From Solirubrobacterales bacterium (lineage in GTDB: Bacteria > Actinomycetota > Thermoleophilia > Solirubrobacterales > 70-9): a stretch of DNA of 36,042 nt. The position numbers were made by a program, and so were the translations under genes. The notes below the pieces were generated by a model. That model worked only from the letters and a program-made list of their open reading frames with translations. It ran no database searches and was not told where the DNA came from. The stretch covers positions 1 to 36,042 of the forward strand of contig JASLIG010000068.1 in the NCBI GenBank assembly GCA_030152805.1. The letters are read 5' to 3'. Below, piece after piece: positions 8,724 to 15,888 of this stretch (the stretch's first letter is position 1; each line of letters starts with the position of its first letter).

Positions 8724-8810
8724 TGCGGACAAAATGTCTAGACGAGTGTCGGGGCGCAAATAGCGAGCTTTTACGGTCCTGGCGTCCGTTGCTTTCGAGA
8801 AGGTCTTCGA

Positions 8811-9554
8811 GTGGCGACGCGAACCCCGATTACAAGCACTGCGGGAGACGGATCCCCGGCCGGTGAGGTCGTCCGCGAGGTCTCCTCGTTGCAGGCCACT
8901 CTGCTGGCGCGGCTGCGCGAGGAGATCGGCGGTGACGGGCGCGAGCCCTTCGCCGATGCGGCCCAGAGGCTGGCCGAGGAGTTCGGCTCGGTGACGGCCA
9001 CTGCGGTGGCGGCGGTCTGGGAGCAGCAGGTCGCGGGGCCGGGCGCCCCGGCCCGGGATGACCTGCCCAGGGAGGAAGCACACGCCAGCCTCTTCCAGCC
9101 CGGCCACATGCGGCGCCGCCTCGAGCAGCTGATCGAGACCAACAAGCGCTACGGCCACCCCTTCGGCCTCGCCGTCTTCGACGTCGACGGACCGGGAACC
9201 CGGGACGGGGAGGCGGCCGAGAGCCAGGAGACGATGCTCGCCGTCGTCGGCGCCGCCCTGCGCGACGCGGTGCGGATCGTCGACGAGACCTTCTTGCTCG
9301 AGGAGGACGCGCTCTGCGTGCTCGCTCCCAACCAATTGACCGTCGAGGGCGTGCAGATGGCCGAGCGGCTGCTGCGCATGCTCGACGAACTCGAGGCCGC
9401 CGGGGGCCTGCGGATCGGCATCTCGGCCGGGGTCGTCGCCTGCCCGGAGCACGGCAGCGACGCCGAGGAGCTGCTGCGCAAGGCCGACGAGGCGATGTGG
9501 CGAGCCCGTGCGGTGGGCCAGCCGGTGGGCGTCGGCGCCTTGCAAGATCGCTGA
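8811..9554 (+). CDS. degenerate GGDEF-domain protein
   Basis: 247-aa soluble protein. Residues ~100-243 resemble a GGDEF (diguanylate cyclase) domain: 'RRRLEQLIETNKRYGHPFGLAVFDVDG' near the start, and 'GLRIGISAGVVACPEHGSDAEELLRKADEAM' near the end. The catalytic loop is EEDAL (164-168) where active enzymes have G-G-D/E-E-F, so cyclic-di-GMP synthesis is unlikely. A sensory or structural role is more plausible. The ~95-residue N-terminus is helical and unassigned. GTG start at 8811, 87 bp after recR. The domain call rests on the C-terminal pattern; activity loss is inferred from the missing motif. Confidence 0.75.
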   Translation: MATRTPITSTAGDGSPAGEVVREVSSLQATLLARLREEIGGDGREPFADAAQRLAEEFGSVTATAVAAVWEQQVAGPGAPARDDLPREEAHASLFQPGHMRRRLEQLIETNKRYGHPFGLAVFDVDGPGTRDGEAAESQETMLAVVGAALRDAVRIVDETFLLEEDALCVLAPNQLTVEGVQMAERLLRMLDELEAAGGLRIGISAGVVACPEHGSDAEELLRKADEAMWRARAVGQPVGVGALQDR

Positions 9555-9573
9555 CAGATTCCCGAAATCTGTC
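9553..9573. promoter_or_regulatory. perfect 8-bp inverted repeat upstream of the MerR-type gene
   Basis: GACAGATT (9553-9560) and AATCTGTC (9566-9573) are exact reverse complements around a 5-nt spacer. A second symmetry, AAACC/GGTTT (9586-9590/9593-9597), follows. Both lie in the 65-bp gap before the regulator's ATG at 9620, so autoregulation by the MerR-like protein is plausible. No T-tract follows, so it is not a typical terminator. Confidence 0.45.
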
Positions 9574-9619
9574 CATAACTTGCGTAAACCTGGGTTTCGG
9601 CTGGAAGAATGCCGTCCAG

Positions 9620-10459
9620 ATGCCGGGAATAAGAACCAACGCCGCCGCCGAAGTGCTCGGGGTCAGCCCCAACACGCTGCGCAGCTGGGAGCGCCGCTAC
9701 GGCTACCCGACGCCGAAGCGCACGGTCGGCAACCACCGCAACTACGAGCTGGTCGAGCTGCAGACGCTGCGCGACGCGCTCGCCCAGACCGGCAACATCT
9801 CATCGGCGATTGAGCTGGCGCGCCAGCGCCAGGCCGCGCCGGCCAGCGACGACAGCCTGGTGGCGGCGCTGCAGAGCTTCGACGAGGACGCCGCCGACCG
9901 CGCGGTGGAGGAGAGCCTGGCGCTGCGGCCGCTCGAGCGCACGGTCGAGGAGCTGCTGCTGCCGGCGATCGACCAGCTCGCCGTCGACCCCGACCGCGAG
10001 GCCGAGCTCGAGTTCGCCTCGCGCTGGGCGACCGGCTGGCTGCACGGCGCCCGTCGCCTCGCCTCCGCCGCTTCCCGCCCCGCCGGCATCCTGCTGCTCG
10101 ACTCGAGCCGCGGCTCCGACGCCGAGGCCGTCCATTCGCAGGCACTCGACCTGACTCTGCGCCGCGCCGGCTTCCGCGTCCTGATGCTCTCCAACGAGCT
10201 CGGCGACGAGCGGCTCGAGCGCGCCCTGCGCGCCCTGGACCCGACCGCGATCGTGCTCTGCGGCCCCCGCGCCGACACCGCCAGCGCGGTCAAGCTGGTG
10301 CGCCAGATCCGCGACCTCGGCGTCGACGCCCCGCTCTTCGGCTTCCGCGCCAGCGGCCTGATCGGCGACGCGATCCCCGCCGCCGGCAGCACCCCCAGCG
10401 AAGTTACGGGGATGCTCAACGCGGACCTGCGCCGCCGCGCCTCCCAGGCCTTCGCCTAA
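9620..10459 (+). CDS. MerR-type HTH regulator with a cobalamin-binding-like C-terminus
   Basis: Transcription regulator, 279 aa. The N-terminal MerR winged helix 'AAAEVLGVSPNTLRSWERRYGYPTP' occupies residues ~8-32, with 'NHRNYELVELQTLRDAL' following. A helical middle domain and a Rossmann-like C-terminus ('DLTLRRAGFRVLMLSNEL' then 'PTAIVLCGPRAD') resemble the CarH/LitR four-helix plus B12-binding architecture. The cobalamin lower-ligand motif D-x-H-x-x-G is not seen at the expected place ('DSSRGSDAEAVHSQALD'), so B12 and light sensing may be lost. ATG at 9620 is chosen because the HTH begins right after it; the longer frame overlaps the previous gene. Target genes unknown. Confidence 0.85.
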   Translation: MPGIRTNAAAEVLGVSPNTLRSWERRYGYPTPKRTVGNHRNYELVELQTLRDALAQTGNISSAIELARQRQAAPASDDSLVAALQSFDEDAADRAVEESLALRPLERTVEELLLPAIDQLAVDPDREAELEFASRWATGWLHGARRLASAASRPAGILLLDSSRGSDAEAVHSQALDLTLRRAGFRVLMLSNELGDERLERALRALDPTAIVLCGPRADTASAVKLVRQIRDLGVDAPLFGFRASGLIGDAIPAAGSTPSEVTGMLNADLRRRASQAFA

Positions 10460-10486
10460 TCCCCGACTCGGTCGCCGCGTGGGCGC

Positions 10487-11290
10487 TCAGGCGCCTGCGG
10501 CGCAGAGACGGTATTTGCGGCGCAGCAAGAGATGGTGGTCGAGCACCGTGGTCGCTTTCACCGTCACCGTGAAGCTGGCGCGCGGGAGGCCCGCCAGGCT
10601 GAGAACGGCGATCGCGTTGTGGCGATGACGGTGGACCTTGCCGACGCGGTGCAGCGCCCCGCTCTTCAGGCTGATGACGATCTTCTCGAAGGGGTCGTTG
10701 TTGGGGTCGTGTAGGTGAATCCGCAGCTTGCGGCTGCTCAGGCAATTCTTCGCCCGCGGCATGTGCACGTACTGGCTCAGTTTCGTCGCCGACAGTTTTG
10801 GCAGCGACGAGATGCGCGCCGAATCGGCGCAGCCGAAGGTCGCGTTGGTGCTGGAGCCATCGGGGGCGATCGTCGGCTGGACGTCGCGGCCCGGTTCGCT
10901 GAAGCAGACGCGCAGGAAGCGCGAGCTGCTGTTGCCGAGCACGCGCCAGGCGGTGGGCCCCGGGGTCGGATTGGCGACGCACCCGGAGCCGGCGAAGAAC
11001 CACTGGTGATAGCCCCAGTAGGAGCCGTCCCCCTGGGCCGTGATGTGGGTCCACATCTCCTCGCCCACCTCGTGCGTGCATTCGGCGAACTTGGTGGGCG
11101 AGACGACCTTGCCGATGAAGCTGCCCTCCGGTTCGGCCTGAATCGCCACTTTGCCGCCGCTGAACGACCAGACGCCGACGATCGGCGCCGCCGACCGCGC
11201 GGAGCCGGCGCCCAGCACGAGCAAGCCGATCGCCGTGGCGCAAAGGACGGCGCCGATGCGACGCGGCTGCCTGCGTGTGCGGAGCTCCAT
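10487..11290 (-). CDS. secreted protein of unknown function
   Basis: 267 aa with a clear signal peptide: an Arg-rich n-region, hydrophobic 'IGAVLCATAIGLLVLGAG' and probable cleavage near 'ARSA-A' (~residue 34). The mature part is Trp- and Tyr-rich ('IVGVWSFSGGKVAIQA', 'GDGSYWGYHQWFF') and has about six Cys, probably forming disulfides outside the cell. The C-terminal third ('SQYVHMPRAKNCLSSRKLRI' onward) is basic and beta-rich. No enzymatic motif recognised. ATG start at 11290. It converges with the MerR-type gene, 27 bp between stops. No sign of transfer. Confidence 0.8.
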   Translation of the reverse strand: MELRTRRQPRRIGAVLCATAIGLLVLGAGSARSAAPIVGVWSFSGGKVAIQAEPEGSFIGKVVSPTKFAECTHEVGEEMWTHITAQGDGSYWGYHQWFFAGSGCVANPTPGPTAWRVLGNSSSRFLRVCFSEPGRDVQPTIAPDGSSTNATFGCADSARISSLPKLSATKLSQYVHMPRAKNCLSSRKLRIHLHDPNNDPFEKIVISLKSGALHRVGKVHRHRHNAIAVLSLAGLPRASFTVTVKATTVLDHHLLLRRKYRLCAAGA

Positions 11291-11381
11291 TCACCAGTTA
11301 AACCGTCTCGCCCTCCCAGTTCTTGCTAGGTCAAAGAACGGAAATTCGGACCACGTTTCCCCTCTTCTTAACAAGCGGCGA

Positions 11382-11387
11382 TAGGGT
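11382..11387 (+). promoter_or_regulatory. -10-like element TAGGGT upstream of the ECF sigma gene
   Basis: GATAGGGT (TANNNT pattern) lies 55 bp before the chosen ATG at 11442, which predicts transcription starting near 11394 and a leader of ~48 nt. An in-frame TTG at 11394 sits at that predicted start, so a leaderless longer form of the sigma factor cannot be excluded. No clear -35 or ECF-type GGAAC/CGTC pair was found. Confidence 0.35.
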
Positions 11388-11441
11388 CTCGGCTTGGATC
11401 TGCGTACTTTGCAGGTCGCCACAAGCAGCAGGGGAAGAGGG

Positions 11442-12038
11442 ATGTCGCATTCCGAGCACTCGGTCGGGGAGGCCTGTGCCAGCAACGACGATCTAGTCGG
11501 TGCGGCGATCGCGAGGGCGAGGGATGGCGACATGGAGGGCCTGTACTTCCTCTATGTCCAGTTCGGAGAGCAGGTCTTCCGCTACGTGAACCGCCTCGTC
11601 AAGGATCACCATGAAGCGGAGGACATCACCCAGGCCGTCTTCCTCAAGCTGGCCACCGTGATCCGGAACTACGAGCAGCGGGATCAGGTCCCCTTCATCG
11701 CCTGGGTCCTCCGCGTCGCGCGCAACCTGACGTTGGACCACATGCGGGACAGCCGTTCGATTCCCTACGAGGAGGTCGCCCTCCAGGTTGCCGATCACCG
11801 GCAAGTTGGCAACGAGCGTCGGGAGGACCTTTGCTGGGCGCTCGAACAACTCCCCGAGGAACAGCGCAACGTGCTGATTCTTCGCCACGTTCACGGTTTC
11901 TCTCCGCCGGAGATAGCGGAAGTTCTCGGCAAGAGCGAAAGCGCCATCGACGGCCTTCACCACCGCGGCCGCAAACGCATGCAGTCGACGCTCGAGGCCT
12001 TAGGAGCCGCGCCGGTCGTTGCCAGGCGCGCTGTCTGA
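11442..12038 (+). CDS. ECF-type RNA polymerase sigma factor
   Basis: 198-aa sigma-70 family protein of the extracytoplasmic-function type. Region 2 spans 'LYFLYVQFGEQVFRYVNRLV' to 'HHEAEDITQAVFLKL' and 'PFIAWVLRVARNLTLDHMRD'; region 4 is 'LPEEQRNVLILRHVHGFSPP' through 'EIAEVLGKSESAIDGLHHRGRKRM'. No anti-sigma gene is adjacent. ATG at 11442 is chosen because AGGGGA (11430-11435) sits 6 nt upstream. It lies just before the lasso-peptide cluster on the same strand, so it may control that cluster; no repeated promoter sequence was identified to support this. Confidence 0.88.
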   Translation: MSHSEHSVGEACASNDDLVGAAIARARDGDMEGLYFLYVQFGEQVFRYVNRLVKDHHEAEDITQAVFLKLATVIRNYEQRDQVPFIAWVLRVARNLTLDHMRDSRSIPYEEVALQVADHRQVGNERREDLCWALEQLPEEQRNVLILRHVHGFSPPEIAEVLGKSESAIDGLHHRGRKRMQSTLEALGAAPVVARRAV

Positions 12039-12157
12039 CGTCCCCTCAGATCGGTTACTGCACGAATAACCCAGGGGGAGGTTGGACTTATGGAGGAAAT
12101 TCCGGGTAACGATGAAATATCGTGCCTACGATCCAAGTTCTTGGTAGTGGAGAGCTC

Positions 12158-12580
12158 ATGTCGATATCGCTCGGAACATTCGTCTGTGCGTGCATCGAAG
12201 CCCGCTTCGGGAGGAGCGATATCGACGCCGTCGTCACGGAGGCGCTGCGCGACTACGCGGGGCGGATCGAGACCGGTTCGCCCCTCCTGCCGGTGCCGCG
12301 CTTCTCGCGCGAGGCCGAGGGGAGCGGGGAGGGGGTCGAGCTCGCGGTGTCGATCGCGTCCCGTCCGCGCCGCATCCTCGAAGGCGAGGCGCGCCGTCAG
12401 GGCGTGACGTTCGAGGAGTTGGCCAGGCACGCGATCTTCGTCTACGTCGGAGACTCACGTGCCCAGCGGCGGCACGACCTCGCGAGGAGGCTCGCCGGTG
12501 CCAGCTGGCACCGGCCGATCCGCTCGCGCCGAGTGGTGAGGGAGGCGGCGGTGGGCATGCCCCCCTCCCAGCGCCGCTAG
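12158..12580 (+). CDS. unknown 140-aa protein upstream of the lasso cluster
   Basis: Not recognised. From ATG 12158 (GGAG-like site at 12148-12152) the product is mostly helical and charged: 'SDIDAVVTEALRDYAGRIE' near the start, then a mid-region 'ELAVSIASRPRRILEGEARR' and 'VTFEELARHAIFVYVGD', ending in an Arg-rich tail. The first helix loosely resembles small DNA-binding proteins. The frame extends upstream to GTG 12122, which would add 12 residues including 'PTIQVLGSGEL', oddly like a lasso leader. A strong GGGGGAGG site instead precedes ATG 12090 in another frame. The N-terminus is therefore uncertain. It lies 56 bp before kinase 1 and could belong to the cluster. Confidence 0.6.
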   Translation: MSISLGTFVCACIEARFGRSDIDAVVTEALRDYAGRIETGSPLLPVPRFSREAEGSGEGVELAVSIASRPRRILEGEARRQGVTFEELARHAIFVYVGDSRAQRRHDLARRLAGASWHRPIRSRRVVREAAVGMPPSQRR

Positions 12581-12636
12581 GTCGCTCCAGCACTGCGATT
12601 GCGTAAGAATCCCGGCTCGGCTGAAGTTAGCTAGGC

Positions 12637-13599
12637 ATGGACAAGGGCTACTCCGCCTTCGGACTAGCGCTGCAGCCGTCTTTCTCTTTGCCGGGCATGG
12701 AGCCGTATGAGCACGCTCCGATGCCAAGCGTCGAGCTCGTCCTGGAAGGTCCGGAGGAGCTCCACCGCGCCTGGTCGGGCGCCCGCTCGCCCGGGCCCTG
12801 GCGCGGTCGGCTCGGCGATGGGTACGAGCTGACGATCGAGTGGGGCGTCGCTGGCGACCTTCGTTTCGGCTATGGCGGCGGCGCTTGGTTTCGACTCGAC
12901 CCGAGCGGGACCCGGCTGGGCTGCGCGCCGGAGGACGGCGAGGCGATGGCCTGGCAGCGTCTGCTACTGGGCCGGGTTCTGCCCAACGTCAGCCTCTCGC
13001 TCGCCCGGGAGGGCCTGCACGCCGCGACCGTCGAGATGGGCCCGGAGGTGGTCGCGATCGCGGCGCCGAGCGGCGCCGGCAAGTCGACCCTGACGGCCGA
13101 GCTGATCCGCCGCGGCGCCCGGCTCTTCGCCGACGACTTCCTGGTCCTCGATCGCGCCGGCGGCGGCGAGGTCTTCGCCCACCCCGGCGGGCCCCACCTC
13201 AACGTCAGCGCCGAGGTCGCGGCTGACTTCGAGCGCGCCGAGCTGGGGACGGTCCTCGGCGAGTTCGCCGGTGAGTACTGGCTTGGGGTTCGCGACCCCG
13301 CCCGCCAGCCGAGGCCGGTGTCGGCGGTCGCGCTGCTGCAGCGCGGACCGGGACTTCGCCTGGGCGCCGAGCCGGTCTCGCCCTCGCCCCTGATCCTGGC
13401 CCCGCACATGCTCGGGCTGCCCGATGAGGAGTCCGCTCAGGAGGCAAAGCGCTTCGCCCTCTACGCCGACCTGGTCGAATCCACGCGGGTCCTGCACCTG
13501 ACCGCGGGGAGCACGGACGCCCCGGCGGACCTCGCTGACACCCTCGAAGCGGCGCTTGGTTGCGATCCGGAGCCGTCTGAGCTGAAGGCAGTGGCATGA
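12637..13599 (+). CDS. HprK-like kinase 1 of the lasso-peptide cluster
   Basis: 320-aa protein with the HPr kinase/phosphorylase-type P-loop core: His128 ('EGLHAA'), Walker A APSGAGKST (143-151) and 'RRGARLFADDFLVLD' with the Asp pair 166-167. The ~105-residue N-terminal part is unassigned. Such kinases accompany lasso and other RiPP clusters; PadeK of the paeninodin pathway phosphorylates the precursor's C-terminal Ser. The substrate here is inferred to be the lasso peptide or its precursor. ATG at 12637 lacks a Shine-Dalgarno; TTAGCT ends 4 nt before it, a weak hint of leaderless start. Overlaps the next gene by 4 bp. Collinear with the second kinase at 15885, hence a likely duplicate. Confidence 0.82.
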   Translation: MDKGYSAFGLALQPSFSLPGMEPYEHAPMPSVELVLEGPEELHRAWSGARSPGPWRGRLGDGYELTIEWGVAGDLRFGYGGGAWFRLDPSGTRLGCAPEDGEAMAWQRLLLGRVLPNVSLSLAREGLHAATVEMGPEVVAIAAPSGAGKSTLTAELIRRGARLFADDFLVLDRAGGGEVFAHPGGPHLNVSAEVAADFERAELGTVLGEFAGEYWLGVRDPARQPRPVSAVALLQRGPGLRLGAEPVSPSPLILAPHMLGLPDEESAQEAKRFALYADLVESTRVLHLTAGSTDAPADLADTLEAALGCDPEPSELKAVA

Positions 13600-14336
13600 C
13601 GACGGGTACGGTCATGGAGTCCGGGATCGTCGACTCGCCGGCGCTTCGCCCCGGTTCCGAGGTCTCCCCGGCGATCGCTCCGACGCCGCTTGCCCTGCGC
13701 GGCGTGAGCAAGCGCTGGGCGGCGAGCCGACCGCCGGTCCTGGACGGCGTCGACCTGACCCTCGACCTGGGGACGCGGACCTGGATCGGGGGTCGCAACG
13801 GCGTCGGCAAGACGACGCTGCTGCGGATCGCGGCCGGCCTGATCGACCCCGACCGGGGGAGCGCCGAGGTTTGGGGTTTCACCGCGAGGCAGAGGCGCCG
13901 GCGCTACCAGCGCCTGGTCTCTTTCCTGCCGGCTGGCGACCGCGGTCTGTATGCCCGGCTGACGGTGCGGCGTCAGCTCGAATTCTGGGCGCGGATCGCG
14001 CTCGTGCCGCGGGACCGCCGCCGCGCCATGGTGGAGCGTACGATCGACGAGTTCGAGCTGCGCGAGCTCGCCGAGCAGCGCGTCGACCGGATGTCGATGG
14101 GGCAGCGCCAGCGGCTCCGCATCGCGATGACCTTTCTCGACGATCCGGAAGTCGTTCTGCTCGACGAGCCCCTTACCAGCCTCGACGCCGAGGGTGCGAT
14201 GGTGCTCGAACGGGCGATCGAGTCGCTGGTCGCGCGCCACGGCGCCCTGCTCTGGTGCTCCCCCAGCGGCGAGCACCTCGAGCAGGAATTCGACGCCCGG
14301 CTGATCCTCGAGCGAGGCAAGCTGGTGCCGGCATGA
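13596..14336 (+). CDS. ABC transporter ATPase of the lasso cluster
   Basis: 246-aa ATPase: Walker A GGRNGVGKTT (65-74), a signature of variant form MSMGQ (166-170, usual LSGGQ), Walker B VVLLDEP (185-191) and 'SLDAEG' D-loop. Residues 1-30 form an extra low-complexity N-terminus before the domain proper. With the following permease it should export the mature lasso peptide, giving self-immunity or secretion. Many lasso clusters instead use one fused half-transporter (D protein); here the exporter is split ATPase plus ABC-2 permease. ATG at 13596 overlaps kinase 1's stop by 4 bp, and its own stop overlaps the permease start by 4 bp. Confidence 0.9.
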   Translation: MTTGTVMESGIVDSPALRPGSEVSPAIAPTPLALRGVSKRWAASRPPVLDGVDLTLDLGTRTWIGGRNGVGKTTLLRIAAGLIDPDRGSAEVWGFTARQRRRRYQRLVSFLPAGDRGLYARLTVRRQLEFWARIALVPRDRRRAMVERTIDEFELRELAEQRVDRMSMGQRQRLRIAMTFLDDPEVVLLDEPLTSLDAEGAMVLERAIESLVARHGALLWCSPSGEHLEQEFDARLILERGKLVPA

Positions 14337-15142
14337 GCGAGCTGGGCCGAGAGGGCAGCGCATTCCTGGCCATCCTGCGCCGTGACTTCCACGTGTACAT
14401 GTCCTACCGCACGCGCCTGGTCAGCCAGCTGCTTACCGCCGTCTTCAGCCTGACGCTCTTCTATTACATCTCTCGGCTCGTCCACGTCAGCGGCTTCGCC
14501 TCGCCGAACGACTATTTCGGCTTCGTCGTCGTCGGCATCGCCCTGGTCAGCGTTCTCTACTCCTGTTTTGCGATCGCCGAAACGGTCCGGCAGGAGCTGG
14601 TCGCGGGGACGTTCGAACGAATCGTCCTCTCTCCCTTCGGGGGGATGCGCGGCGTCGTCGCCATGACCCTCTTTCCGCTCTTGCTCGGCTTTGTCCTCGC
14701 CGCCCTCACGCTCGGGCTGGCCGTGCTGCTGTTCGGCTTGCAGTTGCACTGGTCGACGGTGCCGCTCAGCGTTCCGGCCATGGCCCTCGCCCTGCTCTCC
14801 TTCATCCCCTTCGGGCTCCTCTTCGCCGCGATCACGATCGCCACCAAGCAGGGCAGCATGGGTAGTAGCTGGTTCATCGCCCTCGTCTCGATCGTCGGCG
14901 GCCTCTACTTCCCGATCGCCCTGCTGCCGGGGTGGGCGCAGACGCTGGCCGACATGCAGCCGTTCACGCCGGCGACGGAACTGCTCCGGCACCTGCTGAT
15001 GGACACGCCGCAGGCGACTTCGGCTTGGCTTACCGTGGCGAAGCTGGCAGGCTTCGCCACGTTGCTCGTCCCGGCCTCGCTCCTCACCATCCACCATGCG
15101 CTCCGCTACGGGCAGCGGCGGGGCACGATCATCGAGTACTGA
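14333..15142 (+). CDS. ABC-2 type permease of the lasso cluster
   Basis: 269 aa with six predicted membrane segments, including 'LTAVFSLTLFYYISRLV', 'YFGFVVVGIALVSVLYSCF' and 'LLLGFVLAALTLGLAVLLFG'. The loop 'ETVRQELVAGTFERIVLSPF' matches the conserved intracellular coupling region of ABC-2 permeases ('E...GTLE.ll.sP'). The C-terminal part has 'GGLYFPIALLPGWAQTLADM' and 'PFTPATELLRHLLM', typical of the family. ATG 14333 overlaps the ATPase stop (ATGA). Forms the export channel with the ATPase; the lasso peptide is the inferred cargo from context. Confidence 0.9.
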   Translation: MSELGREGSAFLAILRRDFHVYMSYRTRLVSQLLTAVFSLTLFYYISRLVHVSGFASPNDYFGFVVVGIALVSVLYSCFAIAETVRQELVAGTFERIVLSPFGGMRGVVAMTLFPLLLGFVLAALTLGLAVLLFGLQLHWSTVPLSVPAMALALLSFIPFGLLFAAITIATKQGSMGSSWFIALVSIVGGLYFPIALLPGWAQTLADMQPFTPATELLRHLLMDTPQATSAWLTVAKLAGFATLLVPASLLTIHHALRYGQRRGTIIEY

Positions 15143-15188
15143 ACCAAGTCGACAAATGCCGAGTACTGAGCGAACAGAGGGGGGTCTA

Positions 15189-15503
15189 TTGAGCGGGGAT
15201 GCGACGAGCGGGGATCGGTTGCTGGGGGTCCGCGTGAGTGTGCCTCAGCACGTCGTTCACCGCAGCTTTCCCTCCGAGACCGTGGTGCTCAACCTGCAGA
15301 CGGGCAAGTACCACGGCCTCAATCCAACCGCCGGCCGGATGCTGGAGGCGCTCGCGAAGGAGGGCTCGGTGAGAGCCGCCGCGGCGGCGGTTGCGGCCGA
15401 GTACGAGCAGCCGCTGGAGACGGCTGAGCGTGACATCGGCGATCTCTGCGCGGCGCTGGTCGAGCGCGGCCTGATCGAGATCGATGCCGGGGATGCGAGC
15501 TGA
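15189..15503 (+). CDS. PqqD-like RiPP recognition protein (lasso B1)
   Basis: Leader-peptide-binding protein (RRE) that presents the precursor to the leader peptidase B2. 104 aa from TTG 15189; the PqqD-like winged-helix pattern is clear: 'ETVVLNLQTGKYHGLNPTAG' (30-49), 'MLEALAKEGS', 'AAEYEQPLETAERDIGDLCA' and 'ALVERGLIEID'. TTG at 15189 is chosen because AGAGGGGGG (15176-15184) lies 4 nt upstream; ATG at 15156 is in frame and would add 11 residues but has no good ribosome-binding site. It follows the permease by 46 bp and overlaps B2 by 20 bp. B1 and B2 as separate proteins is the usual actinobacterial/firmicute arrangement. Confidence 0.88.
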   Translation: MSGDATSGDRLLGVRVSVPQHVVHRSFPSETVVLNLQTGKYHGLNPTAGRMLEALAKEGSVRAAAAAVAAEYEQPLETAERDIGDLCAALVERGLIEIDAGDAS

Positions 15504-15888
15504 GCTGCGGCGCGTCCGCCTCGCGACGGAGATCGTCTTCGCCTACTTGCGGGCTCGCCACGAGCTGCGCCGGGCGCCGATCGAGACGGTGGTCGCACGA
15601 TTGCGCTCGCGGGGGTCAGGGCCGGCGCCCGTGCAGGACAGCCTGCCCGAAGCGCTGCGGCTCGGCCACGCGGTGAGCAGGGCGCTCTCGGTGATGCCGG
15701 GGGACACCCGTTGCCTGCGCCGCTCACTGGTCTTGGTCCAGTTGCTGGCTCGGCGGGGGATTCCGGCCGAGCTGGTGATCGGCACCCGCACCGACCCTGA
15801 TTTCCTCGCCCACGCCTGGGTCGAGCACGACGGCCATCCGGTCCTTCCCCCCGGAGACAGCTCGTTCGGCCGCCTCGTCGCGCTGTGA
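15484..15888 (+). CDS. transglutaminase-like leader peptidase (lasso B2)
   Basis: Cysteine protease that removes the leader from the lasso precursor. 134 aa with the B2 pattern: 'DTRCLRRSLVLVQLLARRG' carrying catalytic Cys77, then 'PAELVIGTRTDPDFLAHAWV' with His110 and an acidic partner (Asp116 or Asp125). This is the transglutaminase-like fold reduced to its core, as expected for split B2 proteins. ATG 15484 starts 20 bp inside B1; ATG 15493 is possible. The stop overlaps kinase 2's GTG by 4 bp. Catalytic role is from family knowledge; cleavage after Ala25 of the precursor is inferred. Confidence 0.9.
   Translation: MPGMRAELRRVRLATEIVFAYLRARHELRRAPIETVVARLRSRGSGPAPVQDSLPEALRLGHAVSRALSVMPGDTRCLRRSLVLVQLLARRGIPAELVIGTRTDPDFLAHAWVEHDGHPVLPPGDSSFGRLVAL

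Noticed and set aside
7788..9545. Long minus-strand ORF (585 codons) opposite ybaB, recR and the GGDEF gene
   Set aside because: Shadow frame of well-supported genes; no recognisable domain.
10482..10495. GGCGC/GCGCC hairpin between the convergent 10459 and 10487 genes
   Set aside because: Only 5 bp, overlaps a stop codon, no T-tract; expected by chance at this GC content.
12090..12407. 105-codon ORF with a good ribosome-binding site before the 12158 gene
   Set aside because: After ~25 residues it becomes Ser/Arg-rich shadow sequence of the 12158 frame. Kept only as part of the frame-shifted leader observation.
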